In this document: in pieces, positions 1 through 12,842 of the stretch
Position numbering within the stretch: position 1 is the first letter of the stretch
Layout: every line of letters begins with the position of its first letter
The notes under the pieces: generated by a model
What the model was told of the DNA's origin: nothing
Database searches by the model: none
The model's input: only the letters and a program-made list of their open reading frames with translations
DNA from: Linyphia triangularis
Taxonomy: Eukaryota > Arthropoda > Arachnida > Araneae > Linyphiidae
Assembly: GCA_963978545.1 (NCBI GenBank)
Contig: OZ021727.1
Span: 48,459,385-48,523,384, forward strand
Direction: 5' to 3'
DNA length: 64,000 nucleotides
Program-made: the position numbers and the translations under genes

Positions 1-254
1 ATAAGTTGCAATTCTATACTCGATATAATTATAAAATATATTAAGCAAAAAAATGGAGGTGACATTGCACTAATGGCACACAATCCACAATTTTTTTAGG
101 AACCATTTTTCTAAATCCCAGTGATAGTGCGAGAAAATTTACAGGTAACTTTTGCTGAGGATGTCAACTTGTATATTAATCATATTGCTTTAAAATGAAA
201 ACAAAAGGAGCTTTTTAAAGAGGTAATAATAAAGTTTTTGATTATTTTCCGTAC

Positions 255-410
255 TGGTAATGAAAATATTCCAAAAATGAGAAAAGGGTGCTTGTTGGTT
301 GGTACCATTCCTGACAGAATACCAAGTTTGGCGAATCCCAAAGGGATTGAAAATTCCACATCAATAGATCGTTCTTCATTAATTGAAAACGGTCCTGCAA
401 TATCAGTTTC
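255..410 (-). CDS. IR unit 1, exon 4
   Basis: 156 nt, phase 0 on both sides, donor GTACGG. Encodes ETDIAGPFSINEERSIDVEF and ends FGIFSLP just before M1. The M1 exon falls outside the window. Confidence 0.85.
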
Positions 411-3400
411 CTGAAAAAAAAAATACCAGTTTTTTATGTGCAGTAATTACAGATTTTACAAGTTAAAATTAAGCATATTTTGATGCAACTTATTCATGTC
501 AAATTTATGGTTGCAATTGTTCCAGTGTGAATAAAATTTTTTAACTTCTTTCTTAAAGCTGTTTTGTGAATATGCAGACTTACATTGATCATAACGGATC
601 CCAGCATTCCATTCCAAGTGCCATTCGCATCTTGTTTTCCAAAAGTGTTTTTAGGCTGGACGTTTACATCATATCTGTATTGTGCAAAACTTTTAATTAG
701 CCATCATTAATTAATTTAAATATAGTGTTATTAAAATAATAAGATTGCGTTTTTGGAAAAAAATAAATGTAGATTGTAATCACAATTATTTTAAACTTTT
801 GACTTGTGATAATTTGATATTTAAGAATAGGTTAACATTTTGAGATTTATGCAAATTGAAGCTTAGAATTCATTATACGCAAAAGGGATGTTTCACATGG
901 AGTAGGTTAAAGATTTAAATTTTACAAGAAAATAGTTTTGAAAGTTATCTGAAATGGTGTAACTATTGTTGAGTGAATTTAAGAGCTTATTTGGCAAAAA
1001 TGGGAGCCAAACGAAATTGATCCTCGTCCTCTCAAAACGGAAGAAGTTACCAATAGATTATATGTACTTGATTGCAGCAAAATATATTATTAAATGGATA
1101 AGAACAGAAAAGTGATTTCAACACAATATATTCTGCTATGCGTTGATTGAACTCGAAACAAGGACCAGATGTTTGTAATGGAGAGCATTAACAACTCAAC
1201 ACGAAAAAAGAAAAATTCCAATAATCAAACTTTTTATGCATTTACTAGCTTTAAAACTTCTTGCTACCGATAGATACATTTTATGTATCATTATTTGACC
1301 TTTGTTATGATGACGTATTGAAAAGTCATTGTCGAGTAACTAATTAATTTTAATTGCTTAACAATTATTTGTTTTTCTTAAAATACTCACTCAAAATCAG
1401 TTGAAGCTGTCAGTGCTTGATACATTTCAGCAGCAACACCACTGAAATATGTTTTGTTGTCACTCGTATATTTCAAATCTGCTAATGGGGACCACTAAAA
1501 TCATAAATGAGATTGAAAAGATAATAGACTGCGTATATTTTTGTAAGCAATTGAACTGAAAGACAAAAAATTTGAAAAACAGGTGATAATTTTTTAAAAG
1601 TTTCTGTAGTTTTAATTTAATTACGCATTTAATCTGGTGTGTAAAAAAAATAACAAACCCAAGACCTTCTCTCTCCCCCCCCCTCCCTCTTTTCCTCTCC
1701 ACCTAAAACACCTAAATGTAACAAAGAGCCCACGTGTCATATCGAAAGTCTAAGCTCACAAATTTTAATAATTTTTATAAATGTAAGAAGGTATGAAATG
1801 CCTTGAGAAAAGGAAATTCGCGGGATGATGGGGGAGGGGTCTTCTCTCCATACAAAAACAGACAACTTTCATCTAAGATTTCTTGATGTGGAGAAGAGTA
1901 ACTTGTTTTTAATTTTTTTTTCCCTCGGTAATACCTGAACATCTCTATGAGTAATGAAATGAAACTTTAGGTATGACTTTTAAATGCTAAGTATATAGTG
2001 ATCGAGTTAATACCCAAATTAAAGTTTCTTAAAAATATTTTATAGGGTTTTAAAAGTATTTTACTTTATATAGCGGATGTACAATGGGTAAACTTTGAAT
2101 TCTATTAATTAACACAGTATAGCCAAATCGTTCATATTCTGAAAAAATTGATTAAAATTAAATATATATATATATATTTTCTTTTAAAAGCAATATAAAA
2201 TATTTTTAAAAATATACCAATATTAATTTAACAGTACCATGTGAAAGGACTTAATAAAATTCAACCAAATTAATGATTAGATGTTTTATTGTGAATATGT
2301 ATTTATTATTTTAAAATATTACTACGAAAATCCTGCAATGTAAAATATAAAGAAGATATATAAACTAAAAAATATATAAATTAAATTGCAAGATACCATA
2401 ACTGACAATATATCTATATTATTTATATCCGGGGTAAGTACCCTTTGAATCTCACTGAAGAAAACCTACAATTATAGGATAGGCATAAAAGGATTAACCA
2501 CAGTAAAGCTTTAAGCTACACCTAGATTTGCAAGCAAAAATTTTCTTAGATGTGTTTTTTACACTTCTAAGAAAATGTTTGGTCTGTTGTGGCATTTATG
2601 TTCTAATAAAATGAAAAGGAAAAGAAACAGATTCTCATTTTTAACAGAATTAAAAATATAAAAAATGTATTTTTACCAAAACTTTTACAGTAGAATCTAC
2701 AGAAATTTTTTACACCTTTGATAAAGACTTTGGAAAGTAAGAAGAAGAAAGATAAGTACAAAACATGCACAAACTCCATGCAAAAAGCAGTTTTTTTTTG
2801 TTTTTTTTAAAACTAGTAATAGTTTCATGGAGCTTCAAAAAATTTTATGAAGCAAGAAAACAGTGTAGCATTACATAAAAATTATAAAAACAGTGAATAG
2901 AAATGCAAAGGACGAAATGCTTACGTTACATTATTTCATTTGTGCCAGTGATTAATGAGATATTAAAAAACATGCCAATAGAGTTGAAAACGATATTGTC
3001 GCTTAGTTGCCGGATCCTATGTCTAGTAAAAGCATCAAGTTGGTTGGTTGGTTGTTTTCAGATTATCTGGCGCCGTCAGCAACACGAGAGCTAGAATGCG
3101 CCGAAACATTTCGTCATTTGACAAACCAACATACATTTACAAACACCCATGCCTAACACGGGACTCGAACCCGCAACCTCGCGGTCTAGAAGCCAGCACG
3201 CTAACCACTATACCGTTTGGTCGGCGTAAAAGCATCAAGAGAATGACTCTTAATATAACTTTGGTTTTGAATTCTTGTCAATGTTAAACGAAACTACCAT
3301 ATAATTGTGTATGGAATTAATAAGTATAGTGATAGAAATATATAATGAATTACATATGTGTATTATTGGCCATTCTCGTATATTTTACAGTTATTTAACA

Positions 3401-5304
3401 TGAATTAGTGAAACCTTTCTTACCGTGGTTCAATGCATGCTTTTGTTTTTACAACGTATAATGAAAATGCTGATTTAGAATAGTAATTGTTTTTATTTTA
3501 GGGGCAAGATTTTGTACTTCAAATATCAAAAAATAAAATCTTTAAACATGGTCACTTCTTTCGTCAGTAAATACTTGTATATTTATAATCAAAACTCTTC
3601 AAAACAAGTAAATAATCCTACTGTTCTTATTTGTTTACAAATAACCGCAATATCGCGTTGATATAAAATGAAAGTGCAATGTATGTAAACAAAATTTGCA
3701 TACTAACTTGGACATGATTTCCTTGCCAACAACTTTTTCTTTTAAAGTATCAAATAGTTAGACGTATGTATAATTTGTGCTTGGCATTTGTAAATAAGGA
3801 GTATTTGTAACAAGATCAAAAGTAAACTATAACGTTCAATATTTATTGATATACGTGTAATATTTTGCTACGATATTGATATTAAACCAGGTTTAACTAA
3901 ACTAACACAATTGACTGTATCTTTGGATTTCATTAAGACGTATTTAAATAAATAAAAACGTATTTGTATGAGAAAATATGAATTAAAAAAAAAAAAATTC
4001 TGTAACGGACGTAAATTTATGTTGTAGTTATTAAAGCATTTTCTTATTATAACATTTATTTCAACATTTTTATTTTGCTGTACTATTTCCAAATAAATTA
4101 AGAGACAATACAATTGTTTTATAATTTCAATTATTACTGTTAAGTAGAAAAATAGAAGTTGTAAAAAAAATATAAAATTGCGAAAACATTTTTAGTCCTT
4201 TAAAAATTATAGATAAAGCACTGCAAAATCTTCTAATCCTAAAGCACAATATATTAACGTATTGAAGCAACAATATAAATTCTAAATTTCAGTTTCTCTT
4301 CAACTGATGTTATGTACTAAATTTTATAAAATATTAATTTTTTTTTTAATTTTTAATTATTCCATTGTATTATAGAAGCTCATACGTTTTGTAAAAACAT
4401 TGTTAGATCTAATTTTAACTATCATTTGAATTTCTGCAATTTTTTTTATGAAGTTTTAATTAACGCATGCATCGTAGTAAATTTTTTCCTGCGTTCCAAG
4501 CGTTGAATGCTGAGCATAAGAATATTTCAGATTTTATTTAATTAAAATTTTGTATCTGTTAATAGATATAGATAAAATTTGAAACGTACAAATAAAACGT
4601 TAGAATTAATATTTATAATGAATGCGTACTATAAAAAATTTATATAAATGTTTTGTCGAATCCAATATTGAAATCAATTTTTCACAATCGTCTTTTAACT
4701 AGATGAACCTTTTTTCGTAAAACTTTATAAAAAATAAAAAAGAAGAAAGCGTGGTAACAATTAAAAAATTTTGAGACCATTTTATTTAAATTAGGTGTAT
4801 AAAATATAGATAGTTCAATTTTAGCATCGAAAGTAATTTCACGGATATCTAAAGATATTAATTGCATTATTAGTTATGAAAAACATCACAAAAGTTTGTT
4901 AGAAATTACAAAATGCACATATTCTACAAATTGCAGAAAATACTGTTATTCTTTGCAAAGAGGTTTAAGTAAGATTTAATTATTTTTTTACAGAAGGGTT
5001 AAATTTTTAGAGTATATTTCGAACGATAAAATTTCCAAACTAAAATTGGCCTGATATCTTACATATGCGACTTTATGTTAAGCAAGGCAGTTCAGGTAGC
5101 ACTTAATTATATTTCACAAAATAGTTCATTCTTAGAAATTTTTTTGCACAATTATTGATAGACTAAAGTTTTAATATTCCTAAAATTATTGGTAAATTAT
5201 AGTTTTTATAATACACATATATATGTGCATGAATATTTAATATTAAATAAGAAATAAGTTAGATTTCTACTCACAATACAAAATCTTATGCGAAATTTCC
5301 CCAT
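255..5304 (-). CDS. Ionotropic receptor gene, unit 1 (partial: exons 1-4)
   Basis: Likely a ligand-gated cation channel of the IR/iGluR superfamily. Only the 5' half is in the window; the channel and S2 exons lie beyond position 1. Exons on the minus strand: 5275-5304, 1391-1494, 584-674, 255-410. All acceptors are AG; donors are GTGAGT, GTGAGT, GTAAGT and GTACGG. Joined, they read 127 residues without a stop, covering the S1 lobe: WSPLADLKYTSDNKTYFSG, then NGTWNGMLGSVMIN, then the ligand-contacting region with INEERS. The Arg in that motif is the position expected to hold the ligand carboxylate in iGluRs (family knowledge). No amino-terminal domain and no signal peptide are visible. Lengths and phases equal those of units 2 and 3, so this copy is probably also functional, but its 3' half cannot be judged here. 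It is the gene most distant from the other two: it lacks a fold-back element shared by units 2 and 3. Confidence 0.8.
584..674 (-). CDS. IR unit 1, exon 3
   Basis: 91 nt, phase 2 entry, ends at GTAAGT. Encodes YDVNVQPKNTFGKQDANG followed by TWNGMLGSVMIN; the NGTWNG motif is a hallmark of the S1 lobe in IRs. Confidence 0.85.
1391..1494 (-). CDS. IR unit 1, exon 2
   Basis: Starts TGG after an AG acceptor and ends two bases into a codon at GTGAGT. Encodes WSPLADLKYTSDNKTYFSG and onward to STDF, the first half of S1. Confidence 0.8.
3040..3225 (-). mobile_element. tRNA-derived SINE, copy 1 (intron 1 of IR unit 1)
   Basis: The minus strand begins with a tRNA-like head. The A box TAGTGGTTAGCG is at 3199-3210 and a perfect B box GGTTCGAGTCC is at 3161-3171, the RNA polymerase III promoter pattern. 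A non-tRNA body follows and ends in CAACCAACCAA repeats. A 14-bp target duplication GTAAAAGCATCAAG flanks it (3026-3039 and 3226-3239). The aligned unit 3 site near 60,670 is empty. Confidence 0.9.
5275..5304 (-). CDS. IR unit 1, exon 1 (micro-exon)
   Basis: Encodes MGKFRIRFCI, then donor GTGAGT, phase 0. The peptide lines up with the beta strand that opens the S1 lobe of iGluRs. Short and supported mainly by conservation with the other two units. Confidence 0.65.
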
Positions 5305-5993
5305 CTTGACAAAGCTAAAATCTGTACTTGAATGGGAAATTCGGCCTTACATTAGCAATAAGAATGTCAATAATTGTTCATCTTTGACAAACGAAGAGAT
5401 TGATTAGAAGAATCGCATTAAACTCATTTCCTTTTAGTGGATTTGATTTAGACTTTTAAAAGGTCTATAACGATATATGTGTCCATAAAATCTGGAAAGT
5501 TAACTAATTTATTGTGCTGATGGGGAAGTTTAAATTATCTTGAACACATTAGATATAGCATTAAATAATATTTTAGCGATTTACCATCAATACCATTTGA
5601 GGAAAATATTTGTATAGAGACCATGATTCATTTAAACGCATAAATAGAACAGCTTAAATGTGTTTGCGTTAAGTTTTACGTTGGTAATATTTAATTATAA
5701 GGGTCGTTCTAGCTTTTTTTTTCTCCCTAATGGGTGACTATCATTATTTAATGCCTAGAAGATGTTTTCCTACAATGATTTTACTTATATTCAAGTACAA
5801 ACTATCTAGGACCTAAATTGAATACTTGAATTAAATAGTCGTAAATTTGGAAGTACTCAACATTTATCTTTGTTATTTTCCCTCTTAATGATTATTTGTA
5901 ATTTTTTTAATATAGCAACCCAGTTGTTATGTATAAATACTAGTACATAACATTTTTTTTTTTTTTTTATACAAATCTCCAAGCTAGCGACAG

Positions 5994-6697
5994 CTAGACA
6001 AATTCCATGAGGTTAAAAACACGCAAAAAGTTCAAAACTCTCAAGGGCTCCTTGGCCAGATCTTCCCAAGAAAGCTGAAGGCAGTCCAAAATGTGGTCTG
6101 GGGAGGTCATTTCTGTAGCATATTTTCCGTAAATTGGAAAAACCTTGAGTTTTCCATGAAAAGTAAGGGTCTTTAGATGTCCGCTGGCGAATCTGGACAA
6201 AGCCGTCTGATCCTTTCGGTCACAGGTGAGGCCAAGAGAACCTCCAGGACTTTTTCTCCTGTACTGGGGGAATCATTTGCCGGAGGGATTATCCATTTCA
6301 ATTTAGCCCTGTTTTTCTTGATCGAATAGGCCTCCGGGAAAGTCCAGACGGGGAAGGGTGCTAGGGCCTTGGAGCCTTCCTTTGCTAGGCAATCGGCTAC
6401 TTCATTGCCATGGACATCTACATGTGAGGGAATCCATTGCAGGTGAATTGTTCGAGATATGGATATCTCTTTCAGACATGACATTTTAAAAATTATCATT
6501 ACATCAAATTCCTGGTTTTTATTCAACTTTCTATGATTACATAAAATCTGGATATCACATACAGACCCGTGCTGGCCCTGGGGGAACAGTGGGACGTGTC
6601 CCCCTGCTATTTGTGCATGATGTGAATTTGGAACCTCTAAGTCAACAAAAGAAACATGTTTCTTCTTGCGAAAAGACAGCAAAATAACGTATACCAT
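5994..6697 (-). pseudogene. LINE RNase H domain fragment (Jockey/R1-type)
   Basis: The minus strand reads HLQWIPSHVDVHGNEVADCL, the signature of the RNase H domain near the end of ORF2 in Jockey/R1-like retrotransposons, including the last catalytic Asp of GNEVAD. After a frameshift near 6,180 the homology continues as RFASGHLKTL and SPDHILDCLQLSWEDL, the usual Cys/His-rich C-terminal tail. Upstream sequence (6,570-6,697) is not recognisably LINE. Truncated and frameshifted; a dead fragment. Confidence 0.75.
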
Positions 6698-8600
6698 TTA
6701 AACTTGTTAAGTGACTATTGTTACTTCTTTCAGTAACTTGTAACTAAACAAGCTAATCTTATTCCAAAATATCTTTATAATTTAACTAGCTATTTAGTTT
6801 CATTAACTTTTGTTATTTTGTAGTTACTTTGAAAAATAAATAACTTTCCTTTCCACGAACATACAACGGCAAAGCTCAGTTTTTGCAGAAGAAAAGAGAA
6901 AAGCTTAATTCTGAGGTGGGTGGATCACCGATCGATGAATCATCTGCGATTTCTCAATAGGGGCGACTTTAGCTTGCATTTACTTCCATCATTCGTTAAT
7001 ATTAATTGATTCCTCCAGTTGAAGGGAAATCTTTGAGAATATTCGCAAGTTTTCATGTTCAAAATGTCCAGTACTTTCTTTGTTCAAGAAATTATAAAGG
7101 TCGTTGGATAAATAGCCCCTCAGTTAAGTTTGGTTTAGTTATTCAGAATAGGAGTTAAGATGGGAGAGGTTCAAAATACTCTGAGTTTTGCTATTTGATT
7201 GCCAAGGATGTAATAGCTTACAACCTGTAAGGTTCTTATAGTCGTTTTAAAACGTAAAGACCGACTCCATAATAGATCACAGGACCTTTAGTGATGAGAG
7301 AGTTTACGTACTATAAGTGAATATTTTCGGATACCGTTATTCACTTTCTTGTGCATAGTGGATATGCTGGAACTCTTTGATGGCATAAGTTTATTTTTCT
7401 GATTTGTGAACGACATTTAAAAAAAAAAAGAAAAAAGAAAATTGTGCTCTGGCTCTTAGGCTACATTAAAGAGATAAGATTTTTATAGTTTTAAAATATC
7501 GCATTAATTTTTTCAGTTAAAAAAGTTCATTTTTTAAATAAAAGTTCGTAATTCTAATCGTAAGGAATTATTTATTTAATATATATTTTAATATTGAAGA
7601 TAGATAAATAAGTTTTATCTTGTTTGAGATTTATGATCAGAGTGAATTTTCCAATATTGTGTTATTTTTTCAAATGATGCATGATTTCAAATAAAGTCAA
7701 TATGCATGTGAACTTAATAGTATTAAACTTATTGAAGAAAATAAAAATAATAAAAAATTGAAGAAAACATTGAATAAAGTAAAATGCAAACATAATACCG
7801 TAAATTTTTTTAATTTTCATATGCAGGAGATAATATCTAATTTAATACTAAATTAAGAGAATGGTACTTTATATAAAATTTCTCTGTAATACGTGTAGTA
7901 GGGTTAATCGAAAATACCATTTTTTCGAAATTCATTTCAGTGCTATGTTTTTAGTGGTCATTTGAGGTCTAAACCAATACCTAAAATATAAATTTCATGG
8001 AAAAATATTTTAGGGTTTCTCAATTGTCCCTAAAATTGAAATAGTTCATAAAATATGCATAAAATCAAAAATTTTAGAAAAAATATTTAAAATACAAAAA
8101 TAGAAATGTCACCCTGCGTAATAATTTCTACAAGGTACTCGAAACAAGTATGTAAAACATGAATTATGTGAAGCAATTACTTAGGAATCCAAAATTCCCT
8201 TGAAAATTGTCATTTTTTCATGAAAAATGCATAATAAAATAAGAGATTTTGTATAGAAACATAAATATCACTATGCTCAAATATTAATTTAAAGTGTTAA
8301 AAACAATACATCAAACTTTTAATTATTTGAGCTGATATTTGAAGGCACTTTAAAAACCTTGAAATTTTGATTTTTTCATAAAAATATAAAAGAAATCGAA
8401 GTTTTTAAAAATACTTTTCAAATAAAGCACAGTAGTTAAGAAAAACCAGTTTAATTTTGAGTAAAATATTCAATTCGCTTATATAAATCACGGGTTTTTA
8501 TGTGTTCTGTATCCAATTTATTTTGGTCGATAACAAGTTTATATTCATCTACATTTATCTGACTATTCACATCATGAAGCGACTTGAATATTTTTAAACT
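6698..8600. other. Unassigned AT-rich spacer
   Basis: Between the LINE fragment and the Copia remnant. I see no coding signature, target duplication or terminal inverted repeat here, only simple A/T-rich sequence, and no counterpart in the other units. Confidence 0.5.
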
Positions 8601-8626
8601 GGGTTTTCTTATCTACTGTTGTTTAT

Positions 8627-9364
8627 TTGACAAGCTTTTTTAAAAACTTCGATTTTTTTCATCTTAGTGATAAAATGTTGAAAGATATGAAATTACCTAC
8701 ACAGACTTCGTTTTGTGATATTTGGATACAATGTGCAACATTAATAATAATAGGAGCAAGAAAAAGAGAATCTAGTTTCACGGTTACTGTCTATTCTGAT
8801 GTCTGTGGTCCAATTGATTCAAAAACTTTTTCTGGTGAATCCTACTTTATGACTCTCACCGATAATTGTTCACATTTTACTGAAATACGTTTGTAAAAAA
8901 ATTAAAGTGAAGCTTCACAAGAATTGAAAGTTTTTACGAAAGATAATCCTACAATTAAGAGGATACGAAGTGATAACGCCAAAGAATATTTTACTAGTGA
9001 CTTTGTAGAATTTACTAGAGATACCGGAGTTGTGATTGATCCATCTCCTCCATATACACTTTATTTAAATGGAGGAGCTGAAAGAGCCAACAGAATACTT
9101 CTTGATAAACCAAGGGCTATTATTGTTGATTAAAATTTAACAAAGACATTTTGGGATCAAGCGGTTCTTACAGCGGCTTCTTTGAAAAATCCAACGTCAA
9201 ATAGTTCTATTGAAAACTGTACACCGTACTCTTCAAAATATGGAAAAGATCCTATTTTAAAGCATTTTCGTGCTTTTGGATACTGTGCCTGTATATCAGT
9301 TCCACCCGTGCATCGAAAGAAACTTGATGATAACTCTAAACGTATTATCTTTATACACTACTAG
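8627..9364 (+). pseudogene. Copia-type integrase core, broken
   Basis: The plus strand in broken frames encodes VYSDVCGPI, TDNCSHFTEI, IRSDNAKEYFTSDFVEF, NGGAERANR and FRAFGYCACISVPPVHRKK. These are the conserved blocks of a Ty1/Copia integrase, with the D, D and E residues still recognisable. Stops near 8,894 and 9,131 and a terminal stop at 9,361 break it. Directly after it the sequence changes abruptly (CTAGCAGTGTGGTCC), so about 9,365-10,440 looks like a separate insertion. Confidence 0.8.
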
Positions 9365-10440
9365 CAGTGTGGTCCAGCGCTGCTGGGGACCCATTGAAAG
9401 ACATAAGTTTACATTTAAGAAAATTGGAGCAGATGAAGTATAAGAAATTTTTCAATTGTTTCATTTCCATCAGAAAAATTGCCAAAATCAAAAACACGGT
9501 ATGGTAAATAAAACATAATGAAACCATAAGTAATAACAAAATTACGTTAAAATATAAAAAATAAAAAAATAAATAAAATTAAAATATAACTTAAAACAAA
9601 ACCCTCTGCCAATAACCATATTTATCCGATTAAAAAAAAAAACACCAAAAATATCGCATCAAAGAAATATCCTATGCTACATAAGGAATCTATAAAGTCT
9701 TGTATTCTTCACACAAATTTTGGTACACAGAGAGAAAAAGTAACCTGATGCTCCCTAATCAACTTCATTATCACGACCAAAATAAAACACCACTGAAATA
9801 AAATTGCAATTGAAATACTACGTTTCTGGTATAATTTGTAAAATAGTATGGTGTAAATAGTAAAACATATATAATACAAAAATTCCATTCAAAACTAGAC
9901 TAAATAATATATATGGAACTTGATACTCAAGGCAAAAACACTATATGAATAAACACAATCAAATGAAAGAATCCGATATTCAGGGTAAAAAAAAAAGTAA
10001 AAGATATTAATAAATATTTACATGGAAAGAAAAATCAACAAATTTCGAAATGATTTGAAAGTTTTCTGTCAATTTCAATAATATTCGCAGCTATATTTAC
10101 ATCATGCATCCATAATCATTACGTGCTATTACTTTTGCAAACCAAGCATGATCAAAACTTGTTTACGGTACCGATTGACAATAGATGTATGGAAATACTG
10201 CAATAATATTCGAACCGCTTATCGGACAAACAAATATAACGAATATGATACATAAAAGTCATCAGAAAAATAAAAAGAGCACATTATTTTGTTTTTATTC
10301 TGGTGGAACAAAAAAAAATATCTTTGCTGTTCTAAGAATTTTTTTAATTTCATTAAATTTTAATAAAAGCTACTTTTAATCGAATTTTAAAGTTTCTCTC
10401 TACAATCTCGGTATACTAAAGCTTCTATCTACCAAATTTC
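9365..10440. other. Unidentified insertion interrupting the Copia remnant
   Basis: Copia homology stops at 9,364 and resumes near 10,476 with GYRIYIV. The intervening AT-rich segment has no recognised coding motif; I could not identify matching ends. Confidence 0.35.
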
Positions 10441-10475
10441 TTACCTCTATGTGCAAAAATATAGAAGTTTCTTCA

Positions 10476-10690
10476 ATGGGATATCGGATATATATTGTTT
10501 GATCCTGATACAAAGCTCATAATAATTTCGAGAAATGTAATTTTCGATGAAGAGGAAAAGGAAAAATAAACACGAAAAAATACATCGTAGAAAGTCTGGA
10601 GCTCGCTAAAAATTAAGTTAACTCAGAGGATGTCCAGGAAAATACACGTGAAGAATCGGATGATGAAATAAGAAAATCTGAGTAGTTAAG
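10476..10690 (+). pseudogene. Copia fragment between integrase and reverse transcriptase
   Basis: With small frame corrections the plus strand reads GYRIYIV, DPDTKLIIISRNVIFDE and EESDDEIRKSE. This matches the typical Copia block (GYR..DP.T..I..SRDVIF.E) that links integrase to reverse transcriptase. It ends where the BEL insertion begins. Confidence 0.65.
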
Positions 10691-10704
10691 AAATCAACTT
10701 ATGC

Positions 10705-10798
10705 TATAGAGGAAACATGACACCACTCAAAATCATCGATCCGTTATCAATTACAAGATCTTTATTTAAGGCATTCCAAAAAGCGAGTGATAAGAAAC
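10705..10798 (+). repeat. Left arm of 94-bp inverted repeat
   Basis: Matches the reverse complement of 12761-12854 with one mismatch seen (ATCCGTT against ATGCGTT). Translates to MTPLKIIDPL and onward. Confidence 0.9.
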
Positions 10799-11057
10799 CT
10801 GCTCATCGAGCGGCGAACAATCTCCCCCTCTCGCCAAGCTTCTCGCCAATATTCGCCACACACCCCACCGGTGAACAGAATGTTCACCCAATTAAACATA
10901 TAATGCAAATCAAAGCAATGAAATAAACAATCAAATGAAAGTAAACAATTAAGATACATATTTAAAGATCTTGCAACAAATAAAATTTAAAATTAATTAA
11001 TAATGTACTCTTCATTAACATAAATGTGAAAAATAAGAACAAATTAGTTTAAGAACA

Positions 11058-12842
11058 TCATGTAATTTCTAAAGGATAAAGCAATTGGATTGGTTTTCTG
11101 AAGAGACCTTTAGAAGTTTTAACTAAACAAGATCTAACATTATTGTCTCTTCCAATATATATCTCTTTGATTACCCCAAGTTCCCACAATAATTTTGACT
11201 TAACATTCCCTTCAACAATCACCACATCATTTAATTGCAAGTTTTTACGAAGAGATGGGGATTTAAAGTTATTAACAGTCTTTAACTGGAGTAAATACTG
11301 TTCTTTCCAGCGTCTCCAAATTTGTTTCAAAAGGAGTGTCTGGTAAGTCTTTCTCCTTTGGTATGATTGCTTGGCCGCTGTAGAGTCAATCAGTTCGATG
11401 AAATGTACAGGGTATTTGGAATCACCATAACCTAATTCGAGAAAGTGAGCCGGCGTGAGAGGTTCTGGCTCCCCTGGGTCATTCTCTACATAGGTTAGAG
11501 GTCGATTGTTGACGATGACTTCAACCTCTGAGAGAATCGTTGAAAGTTCTTCAAATGTCACAAGTGCCTTGCCAAGTATTTTACGCAGTGGTTCCTTTAC
11601 AGTCTTAACAAGGCGTTCGTAGAAGCCACCCCACCAAGGGGCACGTTCAACTATGAATTTCCAGCGGATACCTTTGTCTGCGACGAAATTTTGTAACTTG
11701 CTGTCTTTCAAGATGTTAGTGAAATACGTTAACTCTCTTTGAGCCGCTTTAAATGTACGAGCATTGTCGGAGTAAATCACTTGGCAATTACTTCTTCGTG
11801 CAAGGAACCTTCGAAAAGCAAGTAAAAAACACTTTGTGGACATGTCCGATACTAGTTCCAAATGAACGGCTCGTGTTACAGCACACGTAAACAAAGCGAC
11901 GTAAGATTTTTGAGTATCTTTACTGTTCTTCACAAGGATTGCACCTGTAAAATCAACACCTACGATTTGAAAAGGAGGAGATCGGGAAATTCTATCTCGT
12001 GGCAACTGACCACTCAGTTGATCAGCTGGTTTGGCATTATATTTTTTGCAAATGAGACAGTTGCGAATGACCGTTTTAACTAATTGACGGATTTTAGGTA
12101 CCCAATAATGTTTTCGAAGTTGAGTCAAAGTTGCAGATACACCACAATGACCTATTTCTTCATGTACTCTAGTCACAAGTAACTCGGTAAATTTACAGCG
12201 TCGAGGAAGAATTACAGGATGCTTTTCACCAAAGCATAAATCTGCTTCGAGCAACCATCCAGTAATTCGTAACAAAGAGTCTTGATCCAAATAAGGCACT
12301 AAACTCTTTATTTCCGAGTTATTCTGAAGTTGCTTGTTACTTCTTAAAGCTGATATTTCAGCAGAATAGAATTCGGTTTGAACGTATTTGATCCAAAAAT
12401 ATTCAGCATTTTGTATCTCATCTGCAGTAAGATACAAGCTCAATGATTTATTTAAGTTCTTAACATTGTTCACGAATCGAAAAATCCATGCGGTTACTCT
12501 CAAAAGTTTTTTAAGACTGCTGAATCGTTCTATGTCGACAAGAGATTCCTTCGGTTGGGTAACTGCCACATGCACACTGGAACGAAGTTCCAATTCTTCA
12601 GAACAAAGTTCCGAATCTAAAATTGGACGATGAAGATTTGGCCAATGGTCAGGTGGTAGTCTAAGCCAAGGTGGACCGTTCCACCACAGTTCGTTTTGCA
12701 CTAAATTGACAGCAGCTTTATTGTCAGCTAGGTTGGCTAAACAGGTATCAACTTGCCTCAGTTTCTTATCACTCGCTTTTTGGAATGCCTTAAATAAAGA
12801 TCTTGTAATTGATAACGCATCGATGATTTTGAGTGGTGTCAT
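11058..12842 (-). CDS. BEL/Pao pol C-terminal region with intact integrase (594 aa)
   Basis: Open frame of 594 codons. Residues 53-60 (WWNGPPWL) match the block after RNase H in BEL/Pao pol. A zinc-binding H2C2 domain follows (His227, His232, Cys262, Cys265), then the integrase core with Asp297 (VGVDFTG), Asp359 (VIYSDNARTF) and Glu409 (APWWGGFYERLVK), then a C-terminal domain with NNRPLTYV, LTPAHFL and a DVVIVEG barrel-like region. The DDE triad is complete. The first 27 residues (MTPLKIIDALSITRSLFKAF and on) come from the inverted repeat and are not BEL-like, so the ORF start is a fusion artefact. With no reverse transcriptase or left LTR it cannot move alone. Confidence 0.85.
   Translation of the reverse strand: MTPLKIIDALSITRSLFKAFQKASDKKLRQVDTCLANLADNKAAVNLVQNELWWNGPPWLRLPPDHWPNLHRPILDSELCSEELELRSSVHVAVTQPKESLVDIERFSSLKKLLRVTAWIFRFVNNVKNLNKSLSLYLTADEIQNAEYFWIKYVQTEFYSAEISALRSNKQLQNNSEIKSLVPYLDQDSLLRITGWLLEADLCFGEKHPVILPRRCKFTELLVTRVHEEIGHCGVSATLTQLRKHYWVPKIRQLVKTVIRNCLICKKYNAKPADQLSGQLPRDRISRSPPFQIVGVDFTGAILVKNSKDTQKSYVALFTCAVTRAVHLELVSDMSTKCFLLAFRRFLARRSNCQVIYSDNARTFKAAQRELTYFTNILKDSKLQNFVADKGIRWKFIVERAPWWGGFYERLVKTVKEPLRKILGKALVTFEELSTILSEVEVIVNNRPLTYVENDPGEPEPLTPAHFLELGYGDSKYPVHFIELIDSTAAKQSYQRRKTYQTLLLKQIWRRWKEQYLLQLKTVNNFKSPSLRKNLQLNDVVIVEGNVKSKLLWELGVIKEIYIGRDNNVRSCLVKTSKGLFRKPIQLLYPLEIT

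Larger units (their letters stand above)
1..5700 (-). repeat. Segmental duplication unit 1 (left part cut off)
   Basis: Aligns by eye with units 2 and 3 over exons, introns and the region upstream of exon 1, for example the stretch around 3,640-4,700 with 32,000-33,400 and 61,100-62,200. It lacks about 1.8 kb of intron 1 that is present in units 2 and 3 (unit 2 about 24,510-26,300). Confidence 0.8.

Noticed and set aside
3126..3225. tRNA gene on the minus strand (also 42,360-42,459 and 57,020-57,125)
   Set aside because: The A and B boxes are good, but the anticodon arm does not pair and each copy has a SINE body and target duplications, so these are SINE heads.
11862..12083. Plus-strand ORFs opposite the BEL/Pao pol
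   Set aside because: Antisense shadows of the 594-codon pol frame.
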